NCBI GenBank assembly: GCA_033675545.1
Contig: JAWDGP010005328.1
Location: forward strand, 359,501-423,500
Direction of reading: 5' to 3'
Origin: Elysia crispata
Lineage: Eukaryota > Mollusca > Gastropoda > Plakobranchidae
Length of the DNA stretch: 64,000 nucleotides
Shown here in pieces: positions 11,840-25,900 of the stretch (positions within the stretch are counted from its first letter, which is position 1; the number at the start of each line of letters is the position of its first letter). The notes beneath the pieces were generated by a model, which worked only from the letters and a program-made list of their open reading frames with translations, was not told where the DNA came from and made no database searches. The translations under genes were made by a program, and so were the position numbers.

Positions 11840-14800
11840 ATGACGACGATACCCGTCCATTATCTTTTGAGGAGCATTTTAGCACAACATTTTTTTAAAT
11901 CTAAATCCCAAAGAGCAATACTACAATCACAAAAAGTTTTTTTCAATAAATCTTTTGAAAGGTTATCTTCTTTAAACTCTCCTCATTTTATAAGACATGA
12001 AAAAGATAAACAAAGTACACTTTGTGTACCTTTAAAATCATTCTCTACATCATCATATGATAAATTAAGGAGATCCTCCTCTGAGCTGAGGATAAAGCCA
12101 CATCTCATCACTATGAAGCTGGACTCTCCACAGTTCCATGCAATTTTTACTCCAGAGCTTCATGCACTGATTGACCTCTTTAACAAATATGGGTATGAGA
12201 TTCGAGTGGCAGGTGGAGCAGTAAGAGATCTGCTGGCAGCCAAAGTTCCCTCTGATATTGACTTTGCAACCACAGCTACTCCAGAACAGATGAAGGACAT
12301 GTTCACCAAAGAAAGCATCAGAATGGTGAACACGAATGGAGAATCACATGGCACTATAACAGCAAGGATAAATGATAAGGTAACTGAAGGTGTAATTTAC
12401 AAGCAGTTCAGGATGACAATATTTGTATATTCTTGAGATGGGCAGGGAAAGTTTGATAAAACAACCTTGTTCTTTCAGGGATAGATCACAGTCAAAAGCA
12501 ACATAAGCTACCAGTTATGGCTGCAGTTGTTACAGTTTTAAATCAAGAATAAAATGCACAGTTTGTCAGTAACTTTTGTTTTTAGCCTTAAGATCAAATA
12601 TTTTTTTACAGCTTTTCATGCTAAGTTGAATTGTCAGAAAATGTAGTGTTCAAATTTTATAGAGCATTCATAGCTTTGACACATTTTATCAGTGTAATAA
12701 TTTAATAATATCACAATTTGTAATCTTCAGGAAAATTTTGAAGTCACGACACTAAGGATTGATGTTGTTACGGATGGAAGAAGAGCTGAAGTTGAGTTTA
12801 CCAAAGATTGGATTTTGGATGCAAACAGAAGAGATTTGACAGTCAACTCCATGTTTTTAGGTTTGAATGCTTTAAATTGGACTTATTTTATCAATTCTCT
12901 TAAGAATAAAGCATTTATGTTCGAAGCATTTATAACAATCTCTTGTGCTCATTGTATGGCGCCCTACTCTGTATTGAGCTTAGTTCACACAGCAAGAGCA
13001 ACAATGCAGGACAAAGAGCACTGGCTTTTATTATTTGAAAATCTGAGGCAGCTTCCCAAAGAGTCAATAGAGCTGTAGAGGCAGTTATTATTCGCAAACA
13101 TTATCATCAAAACTAAGTTCCCTTAGAAATCAAACTTGATACAAAGATTAAATAGATTATTGAATGTATCATGTGCCACAACACTAATCTGCACCAGTTA
13201 TTTAATAACCATGACCACTCAGTTTGATCATTACATTAAGAAAGGAAACCTTTTTTTGTCATAAATAGGTCTCTTGCTGAAGAATTTGTTAGGTTTCTTA
13301 CATAATAACTAACCCTTATGAGTCTGTAGTTTGAAAGTTAAGCCATTTTAAATTTAAACATGGCCTGTAGGTAAAACAATCAGATGAAATTATTTATATG
13401 ACAGGGATATCATAAAAATGAGGAATTTCTGCTAATATGGTATGCAAAAAAATGCAAGTCTTATTATTGATATTAATACTTCATCATGTATAAGATGACA
13501 ATACATAGCACAAAAAAAAACATTTGCACATTTCCCTGGTAAGGGCAAACAGCAATTGTATATATATATTTACCTTTAGGAATCTTAATGTTTCTGCACA
13601 TTGGGAAAGATCCTGTTTTCCAGTAACTTTGGTTATCATTTTTCAAGGTTTTGATGGTACTGTTTATGACTACTTCAGTGGTATACAAGATCTAGAAGAC
13701 AAGAGAATTCGTTTTGTTGGAGATGCAGAGCAGAGAATTCAAGAGGATTACCTTCGTATTTTGAGATACTTCAGGTATAAAAAGGAATTATACATTTAAT
13801 TTCAGGATTATTTTTTACTTCATTTGAGAACAATTTGCTCTTAGCCAAATGCGAGTAGTTTCATTTTAATGGCTACCCGTAAGGCGTAACTGAGGCTTTC
13901 ATGATAACATTTTTTTACACAGATTTATCTTTCCTTACAGTTATTTTGAAGTCCAAAATTTTTAACAATTTAATTTATTTCATGAAATACAGCCAGTTGG
14001 CAAATGGTCCCTTCATTGTCCTTGTAAATATTGCTAAAAAGATTTTCAGAAGACTTTTTTTTATTCCAAGGTCCACTTTAATCCACTTGAAAATGTAAAG
14101 AAAGCAAGTCACAGTAACCAAAAATATGGGTTACAGCTACATGTTCCATCTTCATAAAGAAAATATCCATTTTTTGTATTGTACAGGCAAGAATGATTAA
14201 ATTCAACGTATTTATTGCTCCTTATATGCTTCAGTATGATTCCAGTTTTTTTTTCTTCATACCAAGCACAATAGAAATGTAATTCTTAACCTTGTAGCAC
14301 TCAAACCTTAATGCAAAAGTTTGTAACAGCTGAAAGTCAAAGTCTTGACAAGTTGCAAGCAGCAAAAATAAAAGAGAAGCGATTATTTTTTTAAATGGGG
14401 TATGCCTTTTTATATGTTACTCATCTTGCAACAAGGCATCATGTATTTGAGTGAAAAAGGTACTAAGGGTACTGGCTTTGTTCAAAACTTTGGAATATTG
14501 CATGATCAGTTGACGAGCAGAGGTGCCAATTATAAGATTTTAACTGCAAATTTACAGGGGCTGTATTGGATTTTTACATTTTTTAGATTTTTTCTCTCTG
14601 ATGATATTATTCAATGAAATAAGTGCTTTCAAATATTTCTTTTCCCTTAGTAATCATTTATATCATTATTTGTAACACTTTAAAGCCAAGCTTTTTCAGC
14701 TAAAAACAAAACAGAGGATATAATCTTAATGTCATCTAGGAATATAAGAGTATTGTTATGCTTGGGTTGAAGAATGATTTTATTGGCAGTTGCATGTGGA

Positions 14801-16043
14801 GATGTCTGTGTCTAATTCAGTAATATTCCTTACACAAATTATTGAAATAAATTATATAATATAGTTGGGGTTTTTTTGCCTATGTAAATAATTTATTGAA
14901 TTTAAGCTTTCACATTGTGACAGGTTTTATGGGAGACTTGCAAAGGGTCCCAACTATCATGAGGATACTACACTTGATGCTATCAGAACCAATGCTGGTG
15001 GTTTAGCTCGTATGTTTTTTTTGTTGTTGATGCCCTATAAAACAACTTATATTTATAAAATAATTGATAAATATGGAATCACCATTATGAAATCCTACAT
15101 GAGCATCAGTGATGGATGAGAAATTGATTTTTTTTGTATGAAAAAGGTACATGTATAAGTACCACTGTTGAATACATATCAAGAATTTAAAACGATTACA
15201 TTCTTGTCATGTTAGAGCTCCTTTTATAAATATTTACTCACAGGACAGAAATTTATAACATTTACAGGATATGTTATTTGTTTGCTTGCACATGGCATAA
15301 ACAATTATAAACCCTATGTTAAAGAGAGATTGTTATTTTTTTAATATAGTTTGAATTTTATTGTATTCATTTGTTGTTTTTTTCTTATTATAGGCAGGAT
15401 CTTGTATTTCATTTTTCTGTCCATCATTTTCATTATTGGTTGCTTTTTTTTGTCTCTAATGTTCCAGAAACATATTTCAGGAATTTTCAATTCTTTAAAT
15501 TCTTTATGTAAGGTACCCTGAATGTCAAACTGATTTTTTTAAAATTATTATTGATTAATATATAAAATGACAAAGGATGAGCACCCACTAAAACTGTCGG
15601 TTATCACTGAAAGAAAAAAAATTAAAATTAAAATGCTATAAGAAAGTATCATGCTAAAAAAAATGAAATAATTCTTTCCGTTCACATACTAAAAAAGCTA
15701 ACTGAATGATGGTTCTTTTTCATCTATCATTCTTTTACTTTTCAGTTCAGATTACTGATTCTTTTTAAATAATAATTTTTTTGAAGATTGCTGAATTTGA
15801 ATTCACTGACCATATTTTTTTGATGATTTCACAGGTGTTTCTGGAGAGAGGATCTGGGTTGAGATGAAGAAAATCTTAACTGGTCGGATGTCTGCTGAGA
15901 TTGTGGAAAAGATGATTCATCTAGGATTAGGATCACATATTGGTATGCTCAAGCATGAAGATTGTATTATTTGGAATGCTTATAACCTTTATGTTTCATG
16001 GTAAAATCCCATGTTTCTTTTTATAGTCATTTGCGTGTGTATA

Positions 16044-16095
<52 letters not shown>

Positions 16096-19000
16096 CGATC
16101 TTACCTTAAAGTCTCTGCATACTACACTTGTCTTTCAAGTGGAGGACAAGGGTGTTGTTTGTCTTCTGCTATCTTCAGGTAGGACTAAGGGGTGTTCTGT
16201 TGCTGTCACGACCTTATACTGTTGTTGTTTTTCATTTCAGGGCCACTGAAAGATTTGTAGCAAATACTTCTTTCTGTTGGGGCACGATGAAAAGATTTCC
16301 CTCCTTTTGTTTAGGCTTGGTTTTGTTTTTAGAATAAAATACTTCTCTGCTATGCATAGGTTGCATCTATTTGTTATTGCTGAATATGGCTGCCCTCTTT
16401 CGATTATGTCCCATGATAATTGGTATTCAGTTCTTGATTCCTTGAATTGCCATACAAATTTGCTGAACGTTGTGGATGGTTTTTTTTTATGATTAAGACT
16501 GAAGCTCAATGCATGTTGGTTGTATCTAGTTTTAAACTCATTTTCTGTTATTCCTGTGTAAGTATCTTGTTTTTTCGAGGATCAAAACCAAGCCTAAACA
16601 GAAGAAGGGAAAGCTTGAAGGTAAGATCGTGTACGACTGAAAAATTCCCACAGTTGAGCACTCTTATCATTTGTTCTAACTTATTCCCAAACTATATATA
16701 TATATATATATATATGCATGTATTGATTTTGCATCATGTTCATCTTATTATTAATAGAATAAGCATACATCTCCTTCATCTGGAAAAGTTCAATTTACCA
16801 TACTTCATTTTTTTTTTCTTGTGATGCAAAAGAATAACAAGAACTCCTGAGTCTTCAAATTTAAAAGGGTTTTAATTGGCAGTATATGCTATACTTATCT
16901 TTTTCTTGATAACAACTTTTAAAAAAAATTCATAAGCTGTTTAATTTCAACAAACAGTTCATAAAGGACAAGTCTTTTTAAGAGTTATTTTTAAAGCTTG
17001 CTCACCATTATAGAATTACCAAATATGCATAGACGACTGAAAATTCAAATGAATCAGAAACAATAGCTTTGTTTAAAAATTCAGAAAACTTGATTTGTCT
17101 GTTTGAAAGGACTATTTACTAAATGAGATTTTAAGTTGCTTGAAGTAAACACTAATTTTACAGAGTTATGAAAGCTCTGATCTATTCAGTTATCCCAAAG
17201 TTTGCAAAGATTTTGGAAAAGAGAATGTCCTATCAGTAATCATTACATATTTTTCTAGGACTTCCAAATGTGTCCAGCTTCTCTGAATTATATAAAGTTT
17301 GTGACAGAGCAAATGGATCATCTCCTCACCATATGACCATCTTGTCAGCTTTATTAGACTCTGAAGGAGATGTAAGTCTTTCATTATAGAATAGAAATTT
17401 AGGTTTTCTGTCTTAAGATAATGCTCAAAATTTTATTAAGATTCACGGGTCTCTTCCACTTTTACAATATTTATCTTATTTCACTCAGATCAGAAAATTT
17501 TACTAACAATGTGTAAATAAAATAAGAAACACAAAAATCTCACTCACTTTGTTTTTCTTTATTTTTATTTATAAATTGCTTGTCATGAATAATTAAAAAC
17601 TAATTTTGGATAAATCGATTGAGTTTTCAGGTTAGTTATCATATTTCACACAATATCTCACAGATTTATTGATTGGGGCAAGTTAAAAAAAATTTAAGTC
17701 AGAAGCACTGTTCCACTGTATATTTTCTTTTTCAATTTTGGATTTAAACTTAGGACTTAAAGTGCTGAAAATAAGTATAAGTATAGTGCTCATTCTGTTT
17801 TAATTCATTAGTTCAATGCGAGTTTGGTGTAGGATGCAGCATATGTGTGTTGAAAAGGACATACTAAAGTAGATACTGAAGTATATAGTTTCAAAACAAG
17901 AAGCTGAAGATCCGTATCAAGGTGAGACAGGGAAAAAATTAAAATCGAATATAGTACTTTTTTTTCTTCTTTTCTTTTTCTTTTTTTAATTCCATCAAAG
18001 TAGATGCTCCTCACAGTGCAATTTTTTAACTTGATTTTTTTTAACCAAGGTCTACAAACTTCATGAGAGGACTAAAATGTCCAATGATGAACTATCACTA
18101 GGATTATTCATTGTGCACCATAGAAGAGATTATATGGGGCATGACCTAATTTCATACTGCATAGACTTACACACTGACACAGCAGGCAAAGAGACAAAAG
18201 TTATCAACAAGATTGTGGAGCTTATGAAGTATTGTGGACAAGTGAGTGAAACTTAAGACTGAAAATTGATTCTTCTTCACTTCTTTGTTTTTTACGCATC
18301 AATAATATAAGCAAGTCTTTAGTAAGGCTTTGACTAAACCAAATTTTTTATTGAATAAAATTTCATCTTCATAAAAAAATTGAAAAAAATTTGAATATAA
18401 ACTTAATAAGTTAATATAATGAAATCTTTCAGTAAATAGGACTCCTTAAATAAATTTGAGTCATTGCACTTTAAGCTAAGTTATCTCCATTATAAAAAAG
18501 ATAATATAAAATGCTTGTTCCTTTGATTTTTTGTTTGTATGATCTGTTTTGTTTTTGTTTTTGTTTTTTTAAAGAAAAATAAATGTTAAGTCTTGCTTTC
18601 TACCTTAAAAAGTCTTATTTTAAAAATAATAACTGAAAATAGTGCATTGAGAGAAATTTTTTTTCATTCACTTCATTTTTTTCTAATTAAATATGAATTT
18701 CTACATGCATGCTATGTATTTATGTTACTTCTGATATTTAAAATTCAAACTCGAGAAATAATTCAAAGGAATTTCAGAACACACACACACACACACAAAC
18801 ATACATCCATACATACATACATACATATATATATATAAAATCACCCGGTTGAGAAAGTGATGTTTTGAGAAAACGGTCTTTAAAGTTGAACATAATTTTT
18901 TTCACTGAATCTGTTAACACCACAAATCTGATTTGAAGTAATTTCACAAAATTATTTAATTCGAAAGGTTAAAATTAATATTTCAGAATCAAATGAAACC

Positions 19001-19870
19001 ATGTGGAATGAAACGATAAATGAGTAGAGTTTCTAAAGAAATTTAATTCCCATTGTCGAACTGGGACTTGAAAATCGACTTAAAATATATGTCTAGCACA
19101 AAACTAGACCTAACGACATCCGAAGGATTTTCCTGTGAGCTTACTTATATATAAATCAAGGATTTTTATGAAGTCAAATCCACTATGAAAGTAGATTTTA
19201 TATCAGATTAATTTTATCCTTCTGTTCAGTGAGCATTAAGAGACAGGCTTGCTTTTAGTGTTACAGTATTGTAATAGCTTAATAAAATGGCTTTAACTTT
19301 TTAAATCAATCTTATCGTCTAGATCTCAGACAAATTTGATAAGGTTAAGTTATAAAATTGTCCTCCTTGTGAAAGAACACTAGGTATTTTTTATTTCCAA
19401 CTTTTTAAAAGAAATTTTATGGAAATTTAATTTATATTAATTATGTTTTAACATTTACAATTTGAAGAATATAATTCTGCAAAGCTGATTGCATTCCTTT
19501 TTTTTTCTTGAATAACTTTGTAATAGGACGGATAAGTAATCCTCATGAACAGAATATATGGTTGATCTAGCGTGTATTCATACAAAATGTTTACAACAAA
19601 GGTTTTATAGCGTTGGTTCAATTTTTCCACATCCAGATAAAAATTGCTGAAGAGTTCCCAAAAGTCCAGTTGCCGCAGTTTCCAGTAACAGGTCATGACC
19701 TCACACAGAAAGATGTTCCGAGAGGACCCAGATTTGCTGCTACTTTGAATGTGTTGAGGCGCATCTGGAAAGAGAGCAAGTACAAGCTTGGCAAGGAGGA
19801 TTTGCTGGAGCGCATACCAGAAGTACTTGAGTCTCTTCCTCAAAATGTGAAAAAAATTAAGAAAAAGTAA
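11840..19870 (+). CDS. TRNT1: CCA tRNA nucleotidyltransferase, mitochondrial/cytosolic
   Basis: Eight coding exons: 11840-12379, 12731-12860, 13648-13774, 14924-15009, 15835-15942, 17259-17371, 18050-18241 and 19637-19870 (TAA). They give 509 residues with consistent phases. The enzyme adds CCA to tRNA 3' ends without a template. Diagnostic motifs are GGAVRD (about 125-130), the metal-binding DID (139-141), RRDLTVNSM (about 213-221) and EDYLRILR (about 256-263). The C-terminal body matches animal TRNT1, including GLPN, FPVTGHD and a lysine-rich tail. The first 91 residues are basic and hydroxylated with few acids at the start, like a mitochondrial leader. An internal ATG at 12113 (MKLDSPQF) aligns with the start of the mature human enzyme and would give a 418-residue form. 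Coding exon 1 is preceded by an acceptor (CAG ending at 11811), so a 5' exon exists; a donor at 11722 would add an in-frame ATG at 11703. ATTAAA at 19984 is a possible poly(A) signal. Confidence 0.93.
16046..16096. repeat. (TA)n-(GA)n microsatellite in TRNT1 intron
   Basis: About 29 bp of TA switch to 22 bp of AG, within the intron between the exons ending 15942 and starting 17259. A second TA run lies at 16695-16714. Confidence 0.95.
18779..18837. repeat. (CA)n-(CATA)n-(TA)n microsatellite in last TRNT1 intron
   Basis: CA repeats grade into CATA and then TA; compositional repeat only. Confidence 0.95.
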
Positions 19871-19924
19871 TAGTTACTTCTATTTTCTATTTTTAAGAAA
19901 AATTAATAGTTACTTCTATTTTCT
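19857..19924 (+). repeat. 36-bp tandem duplication across the TRNT1 stop codon
   Basis: The 32-bp block at 19857-19888 (TTAAGAAAAAGTAATAG...) recurs at 19893-19924 with one substitution. Copy 1 contains the last lysine codons and the TAA-TAG double stop; copy 2 lies in the 3' UTR. Confidence 0.85.
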
Positions 19925-22900
19925 GTAGCAGAGTGTTTTCTCATGGTTGAGACAAAAATATGATAACAATGGTTCTCTGTTTAATTAAATACTGCTTTAA
20001 AGTTATAATTAGCTCAGACTGTTCTATCTTCAACAAGAAATGGAGCAATACTGATTTGTAACAGCCTTGATGACAGATGAGAGAGAAGAGCTAAAAGAAG
20101 GAAAATGGGTGGCATGTTTGGTAAAACTTTTGTTTTATAATCATTATAATCAGTTTGATTGACAGAATTTCAATTTTTCCTTTTTAGTTCAATATCCAAG
20201 CATACATTTCTTAGTAATTTTGTTTTTTTTTCAAGAAGCCATGTTTCAAAAGGGAAAACGAAAAGGCTTAATTTGTTTATTTTTTTTTTATACATAAATA
20301 TGTATGTGAAAGTCTTTTCATTCAGACACATATTTAAAAAAACAAGGGCATTTAAGATACACACTTTATTATGTGAAGATTTAAGTATGGACGTTTATAA
20401 TGACTTAATAGTTGAAAGAGATATGAAGATAGGATCTCTCTCTCTCTATGCTATAGATGCTTTTTTTCCCACACTATTGCCCATAATTTGTCAGGTATTG
20501 CTTATAATGTCAGTAGCATTTGACATTAAATGGAATGGATGATATGGGTTTTAATCATTATTTACGTGTCACCTACTCATCATAACATTTGTGCATTGCA
20601 CATGAATAAGCCCATTTATGAGGATTCCATCCACATTGTTAAGGCTGGCAATAAAATATACCTTCATGTTAAATTTAGTTTGAGAAAACATTTTTCTTTT
20701 TTTAAACTCATCAAAGCGTTAAATTTTTTTTCAAACTTATGTATTGAAAAGACTAATTTTGTAAGTATCCGTTAAGTCATCTTCATTCACTCTTCTGATT
20801 TGTAGGAACATTGCTGCTTTGGGGAATGTCTTTTGATACTGATGCTAATTTTTCTCTCTGGTTCAAAAATATCACATGTACTTTCGCATACAACTTATAC
20901 AAGCATTTGTGATACTTTATTGTAAAGGCACCTGGTTTTGAATGGAGTAAACTAATTGCTTCAGATGTATCTCTTACATTAGCTTCCCTGTAAGAAGGAA
21001 AACATTTTTTAAAAAGCTGTTCATCATTTGAATTTAAAGAAGAGAAGAATTTCAGATTCCAAAAGAATCTATCAATAATTAACTTTATACAAGGAGATGA
21101 GTGAAAGAAAAAGTGAAGAAGCCAATGTTATTCATTATTAATCCTTTGTGGAATTCTAAGGCTCGAACAAGCAGTATGAGTATGACTCCGTGACTGAGAA
21201 CTGAGGAAAGCTGGTTCAAAATTTATTATTTACTGTGATCTGCCAAAGTAGCAGGTATTATTTTATATAAAAAAAATTGTGGATGGCTCTTTGAATTACA
21301 ATTATTCTTAAATTATGGTCCGACATGTATGTTAAAAACAAGATGGCTTAGATCAATGTAATTATATTTTTAAGCCTTGTGAGGTAGAGGTGTTTCTCTA
21401 TTTAAACAAAACATGTATGCAAATAAATGCTTTACCTTTGGAAATAAATGTACCATGTCCTCTTCATTTTGTTTTCATCTACAAATTTCTTTTTACCTTT
21501 TATTTATAAGAAATCTTGAATCGATGCAGTTTCTGTTCTTTCTCCATTTTGAAAGTATGGTGTTACTCCTTAAATCACACTTTCTTTCAATGGGAACTGA
21601 AAATATAACTGAATTTATTTGAGATTTCCTCAAAAGAAATGGACTCCAAATCACAATAGTTTCAAGTTGTGCATAAATTCAACTTCTTCAGCCTGTGGAT
21701 TTAGTGGATTTCTTGTATTTTAACTTCACAGTCTCTTTGCTCCACTGATATTTGAAAATTCTTTTATTGTTGCATCAATACCATGATTTTTAACCTTTTT
21801 AGTTTCAACATTGCTTAACCCCTTGACTGCTACCCAGTACAAAATTTTCCCCGCCCCATGCTAAAGAAATTTTTGTGAGACTGTGGATATGCTTGTCATG
21901 TAAAAAATTTGTAACAACTGTATATCTACAAATAACAGCGATAGATATCAAAAACTATACATCAAAGGCAAAGTTATAGCTTGCTAGCCAGTATCTAGAT
22001 CTAGTCAAGACTGAAGCTCTTCCATACAATATGGGCAAGATCTAGATTCTACAAGCCAAACACACAGGAACAGCTTTGTGTGTGTGTGTATGTATGTGTG
22101 TTTCACATGTGTTAAATGTTCTTTATCCGGTTTCGATGATACCAAGAGCTATTAAAAGTTTTGGGAAAACTTGAGCTTTCCAGTGATACTATTTTTATCG
22201 TTTGAAAACCAAAACGCGGTGAAACAAAACTTGCTATAATGCGCACGTACACGATGCATAGGACACCCTTCAGATGGGCACTTACGATGTGCGTACACAG
22301 CACAGGGAAGTGGTTAATGACAGGCACTCACACCAGCCCTGCCCCTGTTTTATGGCATGCTGAAAAAATTGGCTAAAATCATGGGACACATGTATGGCTT
22401 AAAGATCAGATATAAAATGGGTAGATAAATTTTGTAATTTCTGGCTTGATGTATGAAAAAGAAAAAAAATAAGGGTGAGGAGTGAGATGTTGGAAAAAAA
22501 ATTAAAATCTTCAAGAAATTTGTAGAATTATTTTACAGCATGTTGGCTTGACTGGTAAATTCAATGGCATATGCCCACAGATATTTACATGAAGTGGTTG
22601 CGAAGTGATATGACAAATGAGGCAAAAAAATTCACAAATTACTTGCAATTCTCTTTCCCCTAACGGAAAATTGAAAATCAATATTTCTTCTACCCGTTTT
22701 GACACATTTTCAAACCACATAACCTATCATTTTGTTTGGTCATAGAGGCTTGCAGGCCTGCTAAAAATTGCAATTTGAGTCGACATACAATGGAATTTTT
22801 TGGTGCAATAAAGATGGTCTATATAACTCACTGTCTCTCTAGCAAAGCAAAGAGTTAAGTGTTATGAGCGTGGAAATATGCACAGAGAGCATCTTATATA

Positions 22901-25900
22901 AAAGTACAGACAATATATGACGAATTTGACAATTAGATGTCCAATATTTATGACATTTGACCCAAAATTACTTATGCTTCTAATCAGTTCTGAATACATA
23001 AAAAGGAACAATTTAAAAAACAGGAATAAAAACACGCAAACATGATAGGGTTACTTCAGTTTTTATTTTTATGGTCAATATAGTTTTGTTTAATTCCAAG
23101 GGTATATGATACTTGAAATTTGATATGCCAAGGTAGGAAATAAAAAAGGAGTACAGTATGCATTTTTATATTTTGAGAAGTACATAACTATTTACACAAT
23201 GCATGACATTTTTACTTTGTAGCTGTCCTCAGGAATATTTATTCGCAATTGGACGACTAGGCAAAATTTGAGCTGCCTCATGTGTTGTAATTTTTTTTTC
23301 AATCTATATTTCCTCTTACAAATTATGTACTGTTTTCATGAGACTTCTTCCTTTTAGTAAAGAACAACTAGAGGAAAAGATTTATATTGAAAATTTTAAC
23401 TGAGTGTCAACATCGAAGCAAAAAAAAACTTGGCTCAAAGTTTTGGTTTGTATAGTCAATGCAGTATAGAAAAAAAGACTAAAAAGTTTGTTTTCCAGAA
23501 GATAAAAATTTTTGCAAAAAATTTGGGATCACCTATTTCTATTAAATGCAACTTAAATGAGAAGCTAGAGTTTATTTTAAAGAAAAGATAGTTATTGAGA
23601 TAAAAGTGTCAAGTTATAGTGCAGAGCAAATTAAAGTATTAAAGTGAAACAAATTATGTTAAAAACTTTTGCATAATTTCTGGAACAAAACAAAGATTAA
23701 CAGTTTCATTATTCAACTGAGGACCTGCATTATTACATTTTGAGATAACTGCTAACAAGCACAGCAAGTAATATGTTTTGTCATGTCTCGGTTTAAAATG
23801 TCAGTTATAGTGGTCTTTAACTTAGTAATGCATAACAAAGCTTTCAGTGGAAGACTTTAACAAAAATTTTTACATATTTTTTTTTCTTATACAACTGAAA
23901 CAAGTTTGTTGCTGAACACGGATCATATATAAATTGTTAAGGATTAACAGTTTTTGTTTGTTTTTTCTTATCTCTAAGACATATCAATCAACAGTGTAAA
24001 TATATGTTATTTTCAATAAAACAAAAAGTACAATTAAGATAACAGTGTATACATAATTAAGATAAAGAGTGTATATATTGTAATGTAAATTCACAATCAA
24101 GTCCCTTGGTAAGACTAATCTTGATAAAATGGTTTCATCACAACTTCTTGACTAAGTAAAAGTTAGCAAATCTCAAATAAATCTTTCTTTTCTGTCACAA
24201 CCAAAAGATATCTAATATGCCAGAATGGATAGAGAATCCTGACTATATACAATTTTAGTAGAGAAATCAGTGTGTTCACAAAAATTTAGACATAATTGTT
24301 ACCATGCACCAAGGTGGTTGATCTTGGATTAAGAACTGATTTGGTTCAGAAAATGAATATAATGATCCTGCTAGTGACTTCCAAGAAGTTCCTTATGTTA
24401 CACATTTTGGCCTTATATATAATTTTACCTTCTAAAATAAATTATAAAGATCACATTAAATGAGGAATGTTTTATTTGTTCTCACAGTAAGTATATAAGA
24501 AAAGAAAGGATCAAATATTTTGCAACATTTTTCATATATGGAATCTCAAACAAATAAAACACCATAACAATCACTAAAATATCTTTGTGAGCGGACTTAA
24601 CTTTTCATTGTATTTTACAACGCTCTATACTATAATACAGTTCTTTCATTAAAGGCTTAGTTTTCTTATATATTTTCAAAATGAAGAATGTTCAATAAAT
24701 GCAAAAACATTTCAAATATATTTTCAATCTTATAGGATTAGCTGACATTGTAATCCCCATATTTCCTGAGGGAATGGAGTGCATGCCTAGCGTAGTGTAA
24801 TAAGCAGTTTGTGCTTGTGTCTCCTATAAGGTACATATTAACAGCCATGTAGAGAGTGAAGGAATCGAGCAGTCAATGGTAAGACATGTGACTAGAAACT
24901 ATTACTGATCAAACAGATTTGAACTTTTGTCTCAGACTGACTCTCCTCTTATTTTCATTTACATGTAGCAACTCTAAGAAATTAAATCATTTATGATTTT
25001 GCATTCTGCTTTACTGAATTGACTGAAGAATATTCCCTTTTTCAACCAAAGCTTACAAAAATGACTACATTTATGTTAGTTAATTTAAAAACGGTTGTTT
25101 TTGTTGTTGTTTTTTTTATCAAAATCTCATGAAAATAAATTTCCCATTGTAAGACATTCAAGCTAAGTGCTCTTAACTGTAATAAGCTTAATCTCATAAA
25201 TCTGGAAATTTCAAGTCTTTTTTTCTTCTACAAAAGTTGTTAAAAATAATCAAAACAAATCTATCTTTATTTAAAATAATAAAAATTCATTTCACCCTGG
25301 CAAGAATCTAAAATGATTACAGAACATGAAGAGAAAAGCAAATCATGTCCTTTTTGAGATGAAAAGTTTCCTATACACAATGTAGAATTAGTAGACTATT
25401 TTATACAATCCAGATAATGTCAAAACTGTTTCATTAATTGTGAAGACATATTTCTTTCTATTAACACTTTCCAGATAATGGGTGAATAAATTGTTTATGG
25501 AGATAGTAAAGGAGAAAGACTTCATTCCTCCACTATTATACTTTTTTAATACCAAGCTAAGCTAGACAATGCAGATTGCAATAATCAAGTTCTCAGAAAA
25601 GGACATTGTGATACATGAATCAAACGCTGCGCACTGTTTTACTGATAGATACATATTGCATACCATTATTTCTTTTTGTGCATTAAATATTTTCAATGCA
25701 TTAAGTCATGAACAAAAAATAAGATATGAAAATGCCTCACACATAATAGAAATAAAAACTTGCTAATGGTTTGTATTGCCCCAATTATTTGTTTTTTGTT
25801 GCTTTATGAGAGGGGATATAGGAAACATAACTATAACAATTTATTAGATTTCCATGTCAAGTGTTGCTACAAAATAAAACAAAACAAATTTTCTGCATAT

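Noticed and set aside
12861..13078. Open frame running on past TRNT1 exon 2
   Set aside because: Intron read-through; the homologous sequence resumes at 13648.
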